DNA from: a virus
Direction: 5' to 3' (one strand)
IMG/VR virus record: IMGVR_UViG_3300013372_001220
Location: 1 to 22,860 of that record
Length of the DNA stretch: 22,860 bases
Shown: positions 13,373 through 21,065 of the stretch, one piece after another
Position numbering within the stretch: position 1 is the first letter of the stretch
Layout: every line of letters begins with the position of its first letter
Made by a program: the position numbers and the translations under genes
The notes under the pieces: model-generated
Databases searched by the model: none
What the model was told of the DNA's origin: nothing
Seen by the model: only the letters and a program-made list of their open reading frames with translations

Positions 13373-15760
13373 ATGAGCATTATCGCCGAAATCAAAAATC
13401 TAAAAACGGGAATTGTTTCCAAGGTTCTTAGACGCACAAAAAAACTAGATGATGTTTTAACAAAAGCGGGCTATGATGTTTCTAAAATAAATACAGTTGT
13501 TACGCCTTTAATTGGCGCAAACAGATACACAACCATAAAAGTTTTGATTGCTTCTAACGGTCTTGGTGGTCTTATGACCGCGCCGTATTCAAAGCAAGCG
13601 GGAAATGACGAAACAAATTTATTTTCATTTACTTTGTACGAATCTTCAGGTGGTGGCGGTCGCCCTGTCGATCCAAACACAAATCAACGAGGCGGCGGAA
13701 CAGTAGTTGTTGGTGGCGGTTTAGAAACCTTTGGCGGCGCAACCGGCGAAGTTAGGCAAGATCAAGCAAGTTTTGCGCCGGCTCCAATAGGTGTATTGTT
13801 AAATACAACTCCCGCAATGGGACGCTATCTAAAATGGTCAAATCTAATTTGCACAAGCATTCAAGAATTAATTCTTTCAGCCGGTGCATCAAAACAAAAG
13901 ATTATGTGGCGGCCTCCAATTGATTCCGAAGCCTACGCACAGCCCGCCGTATTTGTAATTGAATTTGCTGACGCGCGCTACATACTTCAAAATCAAATGC
14001 TTTGTGAGTTAGGTGAAAGCACAGACCCAAATCGAGGAACTTCGCTTGACCAATGGAATATGATTGCTGAAAATCCGTTGCATTTAATACAATCAACGGC
14101 AAAAAATAGCGTAAAAACCGAACCTGATAATAGTCTTTCATACATTTTACAAGCGGGCATGGATATTGATCCCGCTGATCTTGTTGGAGTTTTGCAACCA
14201 AACGCATGGTATTTAGAAACCGCTTACAAACCAAAAGAAATTATTGGAAACATTATTGCAAAATTTAAAGCCGCAAAACTGTGGGGCGACAAAGATGCTA
14301 TTTCGTTTGTTGACAACGGCGTTTCAGATAAATACAGCCCAACAAATCAATTTGATTGCATCAATTTAGACTTGCGAGCGCGCACGGTTGGAGAAGCATT
14401 AGACGAAATTGCGGCGCGTATTGGTTGCGTTTGGGCTTGGGATCGTCGATTGTCTACGCTTGCTTTGCGTGAAGCCAATCCAATTAAAGACGAACCTGTT
14501 TTATTAGCGTGGCTTGAAAAAAACGAAATGTACAGGGCGGCGGGCGGCATTAATAGCCTTTCAATTGATATGCCTGATTCAGTTGTAAGCGTTCACCCTT
14601 TAAAAATGGTAAGTACATACGGCGCGTTTGGTTCAGAAATTATTCAAGATTGGCGCGTGTTTCCTGCTAAAAATGGCGTTGAAGATTTTGCGCCAACAAC
14701 GCCGTTGTATTATGTAAATGAATACCCGCGCAAAAATAAATACAGCAACCGAACAGCATATATAGGTGATCACTTGCCCGCATTTTTGGGCGTTGTTTCT
14801 TCTGATGTCTACGCTTGGTTTGAAAACATTCCAACTATTGATCAATCGGTAGTTGATATTGAACCGTGGAATTATGACGATAATCCTTCCGCTTTGTGGA
14901 ATCAAAAACCGTGGTCATCAACACTTAAAGCGCGCAATAAAGTTTTAAGCGAACGCTATCGAAGGCTTAGGGATTTGGTTTCAGGCAACCTAATTCTTTC
15001 ACGCATTCCGGCTAACGGAGCGGGCGGGCCAATGGATTTAACCCCATCAATAGGCTTTCAATGGGATGAAATTTCCTTTGGATTTGAAACTAAACAGCAA
15101 GTTCAATATCGAATACATGGCGACAAAAAAGATTCTTTGCTGTTGCCGTCTTTAATTTCACAGCCGCGAGTTTCCGCTCTTGGGTTGACACGATGCCGTA
15201 ATGTACTTGGAACGCTCAACATTGAATATCTAAAGCCACGGTCAGGCATTGTCCGAACCTTTATTTGTTCTTTTAATATGCAATTGATTTTAAAAACTGA
15301 TCCAAGTAGCGGTGAAGCAACAATGTGGTTGTATAGGTTTAATGAAGTTCAATTATCCAATTTGCCATACCCAAAGTTTCAAAACGGCGACGAAACAAAC
15401 TCGCTTTCCGGCGCAAGCGGATACGCGCTGAACTTATGTGAACTAATGCCGGCAAATGCAGCCTCGCCCCCAACCGTAAATTTTGATGGTGGACATTTAT
15501 TTTATCCGCCTTCCGGACAATCTTCATCGGCAACTTCCGTAATGCTTACGCCGGTTGGCGGCGGTCAAACAGGTCTAACAATGTGCTACGAAATCATTAA
15601 CGAGGGCGGCGCAACTACATTTTGGATTGCCATACCCAACGGCGTTAAGGTTGCTTGTTCAACCATTCCGCTTACGGGAATCAATGGCAAATGGCAAGAC
15701 ATAGGCATTTCCGGCGTAGGCTTTCCAAGTTCAGTTCCGCTAGTTGATAGGATTATTTAA
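13373..15760 (+). CDS. Tail hub / tip protein (795 aa)
   Basis: The largest protein in the window. Residues 1-90 form a small alpha/beta domain. Residues 91-130 are a Gly-rich flexible linker (SSGGGGRP, RGGGTVVVGGGLETFGG). Residues 135 to about 500 include recognisable hub-like features: WSNLICTSIQELILSAGA, YILQAGMDIDPADLVGVLQP and ARTVGEALDEIAARIGCVWA, the last resembling the domain of phage tail hub proteins that holds a conserved 'I-A-x-x-x-G' helix before the Trp. The C-terminal 200 residues are beta-rich with SPPTVNFDGG-like loops (AASPPTVNFDGGHLFYPP). It probably forms the tail tip to which receptor-binding proteins attach. Its stop codon overlaps the next start. Confidence 0.5.
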   Translation: MSIIAEIKNLKTGIVSKVLRRTKKLDDVLTKAGYDVSKINTVVTPLIGANRYTTIKVLIASNGLGGLMTAPYSKQAGNDETNLFSFTLYESSGGGGRPVDPNTNQRGGGTVVVGGGLETFGGATGEVRQDQASFAPAPIGVLLNTTPAMGRYLKWSNLICTSIQELILSAGASKQKIMWRPPIDSEAYAQPAVFVIEFADARYILQNQMLCELGESTDPNRGTSLDQWNMIAENPLHLIQSTAKNSVKTEPDNSLSYILQAGMDIDPADLVGVLQPNAWYLETAYKPKEIIGNIIAKFKAAKLWGDKDAISFVDNGVSDKYSPTNQFDCINLDLRARTVGEALDEIAARIGCVWAWDRRLSTLALREANPIKDEPVLLAWLEKNEMYRAAGGINSLSIDMPDSVVSVHPLKMVSTYGAFGSEIIQDWRVFPAKNGVEDFAPTTPLYYVNEYPRKNKYSNRTAYIGDHLPAFLGVVSSDVYAWFENIPTIDQSVVDIEPWNYDDNPSALWNQKPWSSTLKARNKVLSERYRRLRDLVSGNLILSRIPANGAGGPMDLTPSIGFQWDEISFGFETKQQVQYRIHGDKKDSLLLPSLISQPRVSALGLTRCRNVLGTLNIEYLKPRSGIVRTFICSFNMQLILKTDPSSGEATMWLYRFNEVQLSNLPYPKFQNGDETNSLSGASGYALNLCELMPANAASPPTVNFDGGHLFYPPSGQSSSATSVMLTPVGGGQTGLTMCYEIINEGGATTFWIAIPNGVKVACSTIPLTGINGKWQDIGISGVGFPSSVPLVDRII

Positions 15761-16074
15761 TGAGCCAAATTTATGTGATGAGAAAAGTTTTGTACATTGC
15801 TGAAACCGCGTTGGTTATTGCGGACGGCGCAAGCGTGTATTTCAAGAGCATTTACATTTCAAACAGTCACAATGCAGCCGTAAAATCAACACTTGCAATA
15901 ACAAGAGGGCAATCATTTTCTGCGGTTGGCGATTACATTGTTTATGAATACAGTTTGGCGGCAGGCGAATATTTAAAGTTAGAAGATATTGCTATTCCCG
16001 TTGGTCATCAGTTGCGCGCGTTTTGCAACCATGATGCAACAACTAGCGTAGTTGGCACAGGAATTATGGAATGA
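15760..16074 (+). CDS. Small beta-rich tail-tip protein (104 aa), unknown
   Basis: A 104-residue protein that is mostly beta strands: YVMRKVLYIAETALVIADGA, VYFKSIYISNSHNAAVKSTL, VGDYIVYEYSLAAGEYLKLE and a final HQLRAFCNHDATTSVVGTG. The pattern of an early strand, SNxHxxAV and a GExL-type motif resembles small head-fibre or tail-tip beta-sandwich proteins. I cannot name a family. It is translationally coupled to both neighbours by TAATG at the start and ATGA at the end, so it is part of the tail tip operon. Confidence 0.55.
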   Translation: MSQIYVMRKVLYIAETALVIADGASVYFKSIYISNSHNAAVKSTLAITRGQSFSAVGDYIVYEYSLAAGEYLKLEDIAIPVGHQLRAFCNHDATTSVVGTGIME

Positions 16075-17177
16075 GTCAGCGGATAGCGGGCTGTTGCTGC
16101 GGCAAATGCGTTAACGCTGCGCTAGGGGTTTGCTGTATTAAATTACCGGCAAGTACCGCAAACTGCCTTGGTGATTGTGAAGGTTTTGATCCTAACGATG
16201 GAACTTCAGTTGGAATAATTTCTAATTACACAACGGCGCAATGTACACAAGCCGGAATTGATTACGGTTTAAATGTTGTATTTACCGTATATCCAAATTG
16301 CGCGCCAATATCAATATGCGATTGCCTTGATTCTGTAACTGAATGCGTTTGTGCAAATCAAAATGGAATTTGGAATGGAAGCAATAACTGCGCCACGGCT
16401 TGCTTAGGTTCGTGCTGCGTTCGTGATTTAAATGGGCAAAGAATAAGTTGCCACGATCTAATGACAGAATGCGATTGTGATGCGCTAAAATCTCCAACTC
16501 AAAACACTTTATGGACTGTTGGCTTAAACTGTCTTAATAGTCCATGCCAAGTTCCATGCGGCCCTGATTTGTGTCTTGGCGGTAACAATGGTCGTGAAAA
16601 CATACTTGTTAGAACAGTTTTCACAAGGACAATTAACTTTACTTTTAATGGGCTTGGCGGTTGTTATCAAAAACTTGTTTCAGACGAAAAATATATAAGG
16701 TTGGACACTATGAATAGGGATGGATATGATTTAATGTTGCGTATATCTCGTTTTAGAAACGGCCCAATAATTAGCGTTGTAAACGAAGTAGAAGAACAAG
16801 GCACAACTGTTGAAAACGAAACATACGGCATTGTAATGACATCAAATTGCATCGATTACGGCTGTATGCCAAATTCATCGTATTCAAATAGTTCTTATGA
16901 AGGGCATGGAGAATTTGGGCCAAGCCACAATGCTTATAAAGGTACATTATATATTACATACGGGGATTTATATTATGTAATAAGAAACTCTTGTTTATTA
17001 CCTTATCAAATAAGTTTGTTGGATTGGTGGACGGACGCAACCGGATCGCCAACTTGCCCTGTTAGTGCTGAATGTCAAGCAAAATTAAATGCTTATAGGG
17101 CGTGGGTTCCGCCTTGTCCATACGGTTCCTCTACAAGAATAGAAACAGGAACTTCATCAAATGGTGGTTGTGCATAA
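16071..17177 (+). CDS. Cysteine-rich tail-tip protein, putative adhesin (368 aa)
   Basis: The protein has 33 cysteines, 25 of them in the first 170 residues. They occur in repeated units: GCCCGKC, GVCCIKLPASTANC, then TECVCANQNGIWNGSNNC, LGSCCVRDLNGQRISC and TECDCDALKSPTQ with a closing NC. The unit (GxCC, then a Cys, then T-x-x-x-C, an x-x-G-x-W stretch, and a last Cys) resembles extracellular Cys-rich repeats that I associate with secreted proteins of environmental bacteria. Such repeats would be disulfide-stabilised and suit the outside of a virion. Residues 175-310 are beta-rich, and the C-terminus ends in a Ser/Thr/Gly-rich tail. A receptor-binding role is inferred from position in the tail tip operon and composition. 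Starts and ends with overlapping codons (ATGA, TAATG). Confidence 0.5.
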   Translation: MSQRIAGCCCGKCVNAALGVCCIKLPASTANCLGDCEGFDPNDGTSVGIISNYTTAQCTQAGIDYGLNVVFTVYPNCAPISICDCLDSVTECVCANQNGIWNGSNNCATACLGSCCVRDLNGQRISCHDLMTECDCDALKSPTQNTLWTVGLNCLNSPCQVPCGPDLCLGGNNGRENILVRTVFTRTINFTFNGLGGCYQKLVSDEKYIRLDTMNRDGYDLMLRISRFRNGPIISVVNEVEEQGTTVENETYGIVMTSNCIDYGCMPNSSYSNSSYEGHGEFGPSHNAYKGTLYITYGDLYYVIRNSCLLPYQISLLDWWTDATGSPTCPVSAECQAKLNAYRAWVPPCPYGSSTRIETGTSSNGGCA

Positions 17178-17683
17178 TGTCAAATAAGGTTTCTCAATAT
17201 TTAAAGGCTGAATTTAACCATGCTTTAAACGGCGCGGTATCGGATGTTGATGCTAAAAAGCGGTTGGATGCTTGCATGACTTGCGAGCATCGAGCAGTTG
17301 AATACAAGGGAATGGTTGATCCGGCGGGCGTTGGATATTGCGCCGGCGGTTGTGGCTGCGGGGCAAACGGTAGAGCGCAATTGCAAATCAAGGTTACTAT
17401 TGCAGGTGCAATTTGTCCAAAAGGTAAATGGGAAAACACTACGCTAACCGTAGGCGGTTCAATTCAAAGCGCAACAGAAGCAATTAGCGGCGTATTTTCA
17501 ACTGCCAAATCTTTTATTTTTAACAAAAAAGAACAAAAACAAAAACCTATAGACATGAAAGAAATACGAAAAATGTCAGCAAAAACAATAAACGAAATTA
17601 CCGCGCGCTTAAACTTGCCGCCAATTGACCCTGCAAAAATTAAGATTACCTTTGGCACAAAGGATTCACCCGAAGGTAAATAA
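17177..17683 (+). CDS. Zinc-finger-like cysteine cluster protein (168 aa)
   Basis: I place the start at 17177, where the ATG overlaps the previous stop (TAATG); a longer upstream frame would run inside the preceding gene. The N-terminal half has RLDACMTCEHR (C-x-x-C), then GYCAGGCGCGANG and GAICPKGKW. This gives seven cysteines arranged like a metal-binding site, a pattern I recall from small phage proteins near tail genes that end in CPxxKW. The C-terminal half is helical and very basic (IFNKKEQKQKPIDMKEIRK), with a final NLPPIDPAKIKITFG segment. It could be a metal-stabilised tail or assembly factor. Function is not known. Confidence 0.55.
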   Translation: MSNKVSQYLKAEFNHALNGAVSDVDAKKRLDACMTCEHRAVEYKGMVDPAGVGYCAGGCGCGANGRAQLQIKVTIAGAICPKGKWENTTLTVGGSIQSATEAISGVFSTAKSFIFNKKEQKQKPIDMKEIRKMSAKTINEITARLNLPPIDPAKIKITFGTKDSPEGK

Positions 17684-17699
17684 AAGGTAGGATAATTGC

Positions 17700-19100
17700 A
17701 TGGCTTTAAATGTCGCAAATTTCACAAGTCGCCTAGGTAACCTTTTCGCATACGCCGAACAGGTAAGAGAATTAAACGCAAGTCTTTACCTAGATTATTT
17801 GACGACTTTAACTACCGATTTTGACGGCAGCGGCTACCAATCAACCATTGCCAATTTGCAGCCTCTTGGAAACATTCAAACAGGAATTGCTAACACAATG
17901 GGTATTGCGGTTTACCAAGGAATCCAAGCAAGCATTACGGATTTTATAATTCAATCCATTCAAAAAACAGAAGGTATTTACGATGGAACCTTGCCAACTG
18001 CGCTAAGAACATTGCGCGATGTTATGGTTGCCAATACAAAGTCGTTTCGTACCGTAAACACTTCTAGCATTACCTATACAGCAACAAGCGGCAATCAAGG
18101 CAACGGAACAATCCTTGTGACGGCATACCGTCCGGCTTCGTCCACGGTTTTCTTGCAGGAAATGTTCCATGAAACAATTAAGGGAGAATGTATCCAAGGC
18201 GGCAATGTTTCAAACTTTGGTTCCGCAACATTTACTTTGACAGGCTTAAATTCGCTTGCCAAAACAAATATGGAATATCCGCGTGGCGATACTGATATTA
18301 CCATTTACGGCGGTAGCGGAATCCGAACAAACATAACTTGCACAAGCGCAAGCGTTACTTCTAGCAATGGAAATTCCGGCGTGTCGCTTTTGTCTAACGG
18401 AGACTTTGAATCATGGAGTAGCAATACCCCTACCAATTGGACTATTGTCACAGGCACAGCGGGAACGCAAGTAACGCAAGGAACCACGCCCGCGCGCGGG
18501 GCTTCTGCGCTGCAATTTGTTGGCGATGGCACAACGCTTACAAGAATCCGCCAATTGATTGCGTCATCAAACGGCGCGCCAACTTCGGTTTCCGCAGAAA
18601 CAAATTACTGCATCATGTTTCAAGCCAAGGTTGCCGCAGCCGCTACCGGAACCGTTCTTGTTGCTTTGCGCGATGCCGCCGGAACAGTTGTTGGGACAGC
18701 GATTACATTAAATTTAGCAACACTTACTACTACCTATGCAATCAAATCCATAGCGTTTAGCGTGGCGCGTGGATCGCTTCCAACAACCCTGTACCTTGAT
18801 ATTTACAGCACAACGGCAATTCAATCCGCTAAGACATTGATGATTGACGAACTGATTTTTGCGCCAATGATTCCTTTGTATTCCGGCGGCCCTTCGGTGA
18901 TTGCATACAGCGGTTCGACCGATTGGAACAAGGACGACAAATTCAGCATTGCGGTAGTTTCTAATACTTCCGATGGCGTTGGCGGTTACGATGGAAAGTT
19001 TATGAAAAGTTTCAAGCGGTGGTGTCAAACTGAAGCCCTTGGAATCTATCTACCTGTTTCCGCAACTCCAACTGAAGCGGATACAAAGATCACTTTGTAA
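17700..19100 (+). CDS. Carbohydrate-binding-like tail protein, paralogue (466 aa)
   Basis: The layout is the same as that of the 423-aa protein at 8673-9944. It has a helical N-terminus (about 1-125), a GNGTILVTAYRP beta domain matching GTGKIILHG, and a jelly-roll-like module from about residue 235 (LSNGDFESWSSNTPTNWTIV, later KTLMIDELIFAP). The C-terminus carries SGSTDWNKDDKFSIAV, equivalent to GGTTDWRIGDYATIAI, and a YLPVSATPTEADTKI ending. The NGDFESW-xxPTNW start is the classic opening of CBM4/9-like modules that bind surface glycans. It closes the plus-strand structural block. Its AAAGGTAGGA ribosome site lies upstream. Divergence from the first copy is high, so this is an old duplication or two acquisitions. 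A fibre or receptor-binding role is likely but unproven. Confidence 0.6.
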   Translation: MALNVANFTSRLGNLFAYAEQVRELNASLYLDYLTTLTTDFDGSGYQSTIANLQPLGNIQTGIANTMGIAVYQGIQASITDFIIQSIQKTEGIYDGTLPTALRTLRDVMVANTKSFRTVNTSSITYTATSGNQGNGTILVTAYRPASSTVFLQEMFHETIKGECIQGGNVSNFGSATFTLTGLNSLAKTNMEYPRGDTDITIYGGSGIRTNITCTSASVTSSNGNSGVSLLSNGDFESWSSNTPTNWTIVTGTAGTQVTQGTTPARGASALQFVGDGTTLTRIRQLIASSNGAPTSVSAETNYCIMFQAKVAAAATGTVLVALRDAAGTVVGTAITLNLATLTTTYAIKSIAFSVARGSLPTTLYLDIYSTTAIQSAKTLMIDELIFAPMIPLYSGGPSVIAYSGSTDWNKDDKFSIAVVSNTSDGVGGYDGKFMKSFKRWCQTEALGIYLPVSATPTEADTKITL

Positions 19101-19439
19101 TTAGCGCACCCGCTTGCGGTGGCATTTACGCTTTCCGCGCAACGGATCTTTTTCAGTTCCACGCAAACTTTTTTGATGGTGTTTAACCATCAAGATATTC
19201 CGCAACTCGTCAGAAAACAGGCAATCGCCAAAGCGCGTTAGTTCCAAGGCTGTGTTTATTGCTTCCAACAAACCGATTAGATCGTTCGCAATGTTTGTTA
19301 TTGCGTATTTATTTTTGAGCGTTGCAATTGCATCTTCTAGCAACTGCACATGGCTAGGTGGTTGTTTAACTGTGGGAAGCGTCCTTGATTCCATTAGGCG
19401 AAGCGTACCAATTAAAAAGACTGCCATGCTTTTCAACAT
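19101..19439 (-). CDS. Hypothetical helical, basic C-terminus protein (112 aa or shorter)
   Basis: The frame runs from an ATG at 19439 to a TAA adjacent to the stop of the opposite gene. A helical core is visible (HVQLLEDAIATLKNKYA, NDLIGLLEAINTALELTRF), followed by a strongly basic tail (GKRKCHRKRVR). Codon choice looks like that of nearby genes. The first ATG lies inside the terminator-like hairpin that ends the minus-strand operon, and no good ribosome site precedes it. Starts at residue 5 or 16 are alternatives. Expression may depend on read-through. I do not recognise the family. Confidence 0.45.
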   Translation of the reverse strand: MLKSMAVFLIGTLRLMESRTLPTVKQPPSHVQLLEDAIATLKNKYAITNIANDLIGLLEAINTALELTRFGDCLFSDELRNILMVKHHQKSLRGTEKDPLRGKRKCHRKRVR

Positions 19440-19446
19440 GGCAGTC
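19412..19446 (-). terminator. Rho-independent terminator of the minus-strand operon
   Basis: Read on the minus strand, GACTGCCATG (19446-19437) pairs perfectly with CATGGCAGTC (19428-19419) around an 8-base loop, and is followed by TTTTTAAT. This 10-pair stem with a T-run is a standard intrinsic terminator for transcripts coming from the 21325-19501 operon. Confidence 0.82.
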
Positions 19447-19500
19447 CACTAGGTTGCACCTACGCAGCATTTCGGGGGCGAACCGCGCCGGCGCAATTGT

Positions 19501-19749
19501 TCAGTATCTTCTTTTAATCCATCGGTTGTTGACATACTCTAGCACGATTTTGTAGATAGTTGCGCCGTGTCGTTCAAAAACTAGGGCAACTTCAAACGCT
19601 TCCGCCCCATCTTTTTTTCGCAAGCGGGCGCACAAATTTTTAATATTGTCCACACATTTAAAATCTGAAACCCGCACAATTTTAGTGTGGCTTGTTCCGT
19701 TGACCATGTATCGAACATGGGCAAACGGCGTTCGCGTCATCCCAATCAT
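19501..19749 (-). CDS. Hypothetical protein, 82 aa, lysis operon
   Basis: A basic alpha/beta protein: FAHVRYMVNGTSHTKIVRV strands, a short helix DNIKNLCARLRKKDGAEAF, then VALVFERHGATIYKIVLEY and a final NNRWIKRRY. The ATG overlaps the TGA of the upstream gene, so it is coupled to it. It is the last gene before the terminator. No membrane segment or signal is visible, so it is not a holin. Family unknown. Confidence 0.6.
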   Translation of the reverse strand: MIGMTRTPFAHVRYMVNGTSHTKIVRVSDFKCVDNIKNLCARLRKKDGAEAFEVALVFERHGATIYKIVLEYVNNRWIKRRY

Positions 19750-20138
19750 TTAAAGTTCCTCTTAAAATCCGCCCATGTTGCATCAAATTTTGTCCACGGT
19801 GCGCCTGCGCGCGCTTCGAGAGCCGCCCGAATCAATCGGTTTTTCATTTCCGATTTGCTCGCAGGCAGTTCAGGGAACAAGGTTTCCGGCTGCGATGCTA
19901 CCCAAACTATAGCGTTGCGCCCCGTGCGCGTTGGCGCGCGCTTGCCGGAATCACGGATGGCTTCCAATTTCTTTAAAGCGGTGAATGCCGGTGAGCAACT
20001 TTGATGCGTCAATTGCAATATGTGCATTGCTTGATCGCAAGTACAGCCGCCAACGCGGTCTATTAGGTCACGCACCCGCGCTTGAATGCGTGAAGTATCC
20101 ACGGAATCAAACGCTTCCTTTGATGTTGTTTGGATCAT
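19746..20138 (-). CDS. Winged-helix-like DNA-binding protein (130 aa)
   Basis: I use the ATG at 20138 because it overlaps the endolysin stop (ATGA), as at every other junction in this operon; a longer reading starts at 20168. The N-terminus reads SKEAFDSVDTSRIQARVRDL, then GGCTCDQAMHILQLTHQSCS, then TALKKLEAIRDSGKRAPTRT and GRNAIVWVA. That is helix, helix-turn-helix and beta-wing in the order of a winged-helix domain. It resembles a small phage HTH family with a conserved HQ-x-x-SA-x-x-x-xL and SGR-A-VW pattern. The C-terminal 50 residues are helical and basic. It may regulate phage genes or control lysis timing. The assignment is from pattern memory. Confidence 0.55.
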   Translation of the reverse strand: MIQTTSKEAFDSVDTSRIQARVRDLIDRVGGCTCDQAMHILQLTHQSCSPAFTALKKLEAIRDSGKRAPTRTGRNAIVWVASQPETLFPELPASKSEMKNRLIRAALEARAGAPWTKFDATWADFKRNFK

Positions 20139-20533
20139 TGGGCAAGCACCTTTTGAATTTTTAACCAATACTTTAGCGTTGCCGGCTTTAAGTAACCACG
20201 CGGCCCGCCGTTATGAATCCTTGCAAGCATCTCCAAAGTAACAGTTTTGCCCTTGGGTGCATAGCGGGCTAGGTATGCCCGCACTACATATTCCGCATAC
20301 TTGGGATCTTTGCAGTCTTGATAGCACCCGCTTATTTTTGAATCTTGCCAATAGCATTCCCAAATCTGAAACGCTCCAAGGGCTTTACCTTGATCGCCTA
20401 CTGCGTTGGGGTTGCCACCGGATTCCACTTGTTTTATGGCAGCAAGCAAGCGCACCATGTCAGATTCCGGCACTTGTGCAAACGCGCTTGTTGCCGCCGT
20501 AAAGGATAAAACCAAAGTTATTAAGTGTTTCAT
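20135..20533 (-). CDS. Secreted lysozyme / transglycosylase-like endolysin (132 aa)
   Basis: Residues 1-19 form a Sec-type signal peptide (MKH, then a hydrophobic stretch LITLVLSFTAATS, and AFA before the likely cleavage site). The mature part has the small lysozyme / SLT pattern. It has a QVESGG motif with the likely catalytic Glu37, GKALGAFQIW at 49-58 (the G-x-x-Q box), CYWQDSK with nearby Cys residues 60, 70 and 74 that could form disulfides, and RIHNGGPRGY at 105-114. Family members cleave peptidoglycan glycan strands. A secreted endolysin can reach the cell wall through Sec without a classical holin; no obvious holin gene is visible nearby. Start and stop overlap both neighbours by 4 bases, so it is one unit of a coupled operon. 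Confidence 0.78.
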   Translation of the reverse strand: MKHLITLVLSFTAATSAFAQVPESDMVRLLAAIKQVESGGNPNAVGDQGKALGAFQIWECYWQDSKISGCYQDCKDPKYAEYVVRAYLARYAPKGKTVTLEMLARIHNGGPRGYLKPATLKYWLKIQKVLAQ

Positions 20534-20871
20534 GGTTTCCTATACATTGAAAAACAGCGTTGCATATCAGACAAATCCAAATGCGCTTCTTCTAAAGTAG
20601 AATAAAGATCGTATTCAAATTCGCCTTGTACCCGTGAAATAAGCGCGCCACCCTCACACTCCCGCAACTTAGTCCGATCTTCAAGGCTTAACTTCTCATA
20701 GGCTTCCTCACAGGCTTTAGCGTTAGTGCAACCGTAACCCATTGGATGCAACCCGCAATCATCATCGGCTTCAACCAAAAGAAGCAAATCGCAAACTTCG
20801 GCGTTGTTGTAAAACTCAAATGTTTCCCAACCCGCATCAAGCACAATGTCAAAATATTCTTGTAAGTTCAT
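20530..20871 (-). CDS. Acidic hypothetical protein with Cys, 113 aa
   Basis: The protein is strongly acidic (EVCDLLLLVEADDDCG; EFEYDLYSTLEEAHLDLSD) with five cysteines and mostly helical prediction. There is no signal peptide or membrane span. It is coupled to its neighbours by ATGA overlaps at both ends (20868-20871 and 20530-20533). Acidic small proteins of phages sometimes mimic DNA or bind host proteins, but nothing in the sequence supports one role. Not recognised. Confidence 0.65.
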   Translation of the reverse strand: MNLQEYFDIVLDAGWETFEFYNNAEVCDLLLLVEADDDCGLHPMGYGCTNAKACEEAYEKLSLEDRTKLRECEGGALISRVQGEFEYDLYSTLEEAHLDLSDMQRCFSMYRKP

Positions 20872-21065
20872 TTGCTATCTTTCATTTGTTTCAAAACATC
20901 TTGCGCCGCTTGCAACTCGCTAATAAGAGAATTATTTTGCATTGCACGGATTGCAGAACCTTTGCCAACAATATAAATTTCTCGGAACAAATCTTTTAAG
21001 CATTCGCCTTCAGCATGACGCTCGTAATAAAACTCAACCATTGCATTTATTTTCTTGTCGTTCAC
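20868..21065 (-). CDS. Small helical protein, 65 aa, GTG start
   Basis: Starts with GTG whose TG joins the TGA stop of the upstream gene (GTGA overlap), the same coupling style as elsewhere in this operon. The product is helical: KKINAMVEFYYERHAEGECL, KDLFREIYIVGKGSAIRAM and a final ISELQAAQDVLKQMKDS. It has no membrane segment. Not recognised. Confidence 0.6.
   Translation of the reverse strand: MNDKKINAMVEFYYERHAEGECLKDLFREIYIVGKGSAIRAMQNNSLISELQAAQDVLKQMKDSK

Noticed and set aside
17102-17683. A 193-residue reading of the Cys-cluster protein starting at 17102
   Set aside because: The first 25 codons run inside the preceding gene and have no ribosome site; the ATG at 17177 overlaps the preceding stop like the other junctions in this operon.
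19098-19130. Terminator for the plus-strand structural genes at CACCCGCTTGCGGTG
   Set aside because: The pairing needs a bulge and a very small loop and no T-run follows it, so it is not called.
19252-19452. Plus-strand 66-residue frame with a membrane-like segment (possible holin)
   Set aside because: It starts with GTG, lies opposite a more convincing helical frame and runs through the minus-strand terminator; kept only as a side note.
19746-20168. A 140-residue reading of the winged-helix-like protein starting at 20168
   Set aside because: The ATG at 20138 overlaps the endolysin stop in the ATGA pattern seen at every neighbouring junction, so the shorter form is preferred.
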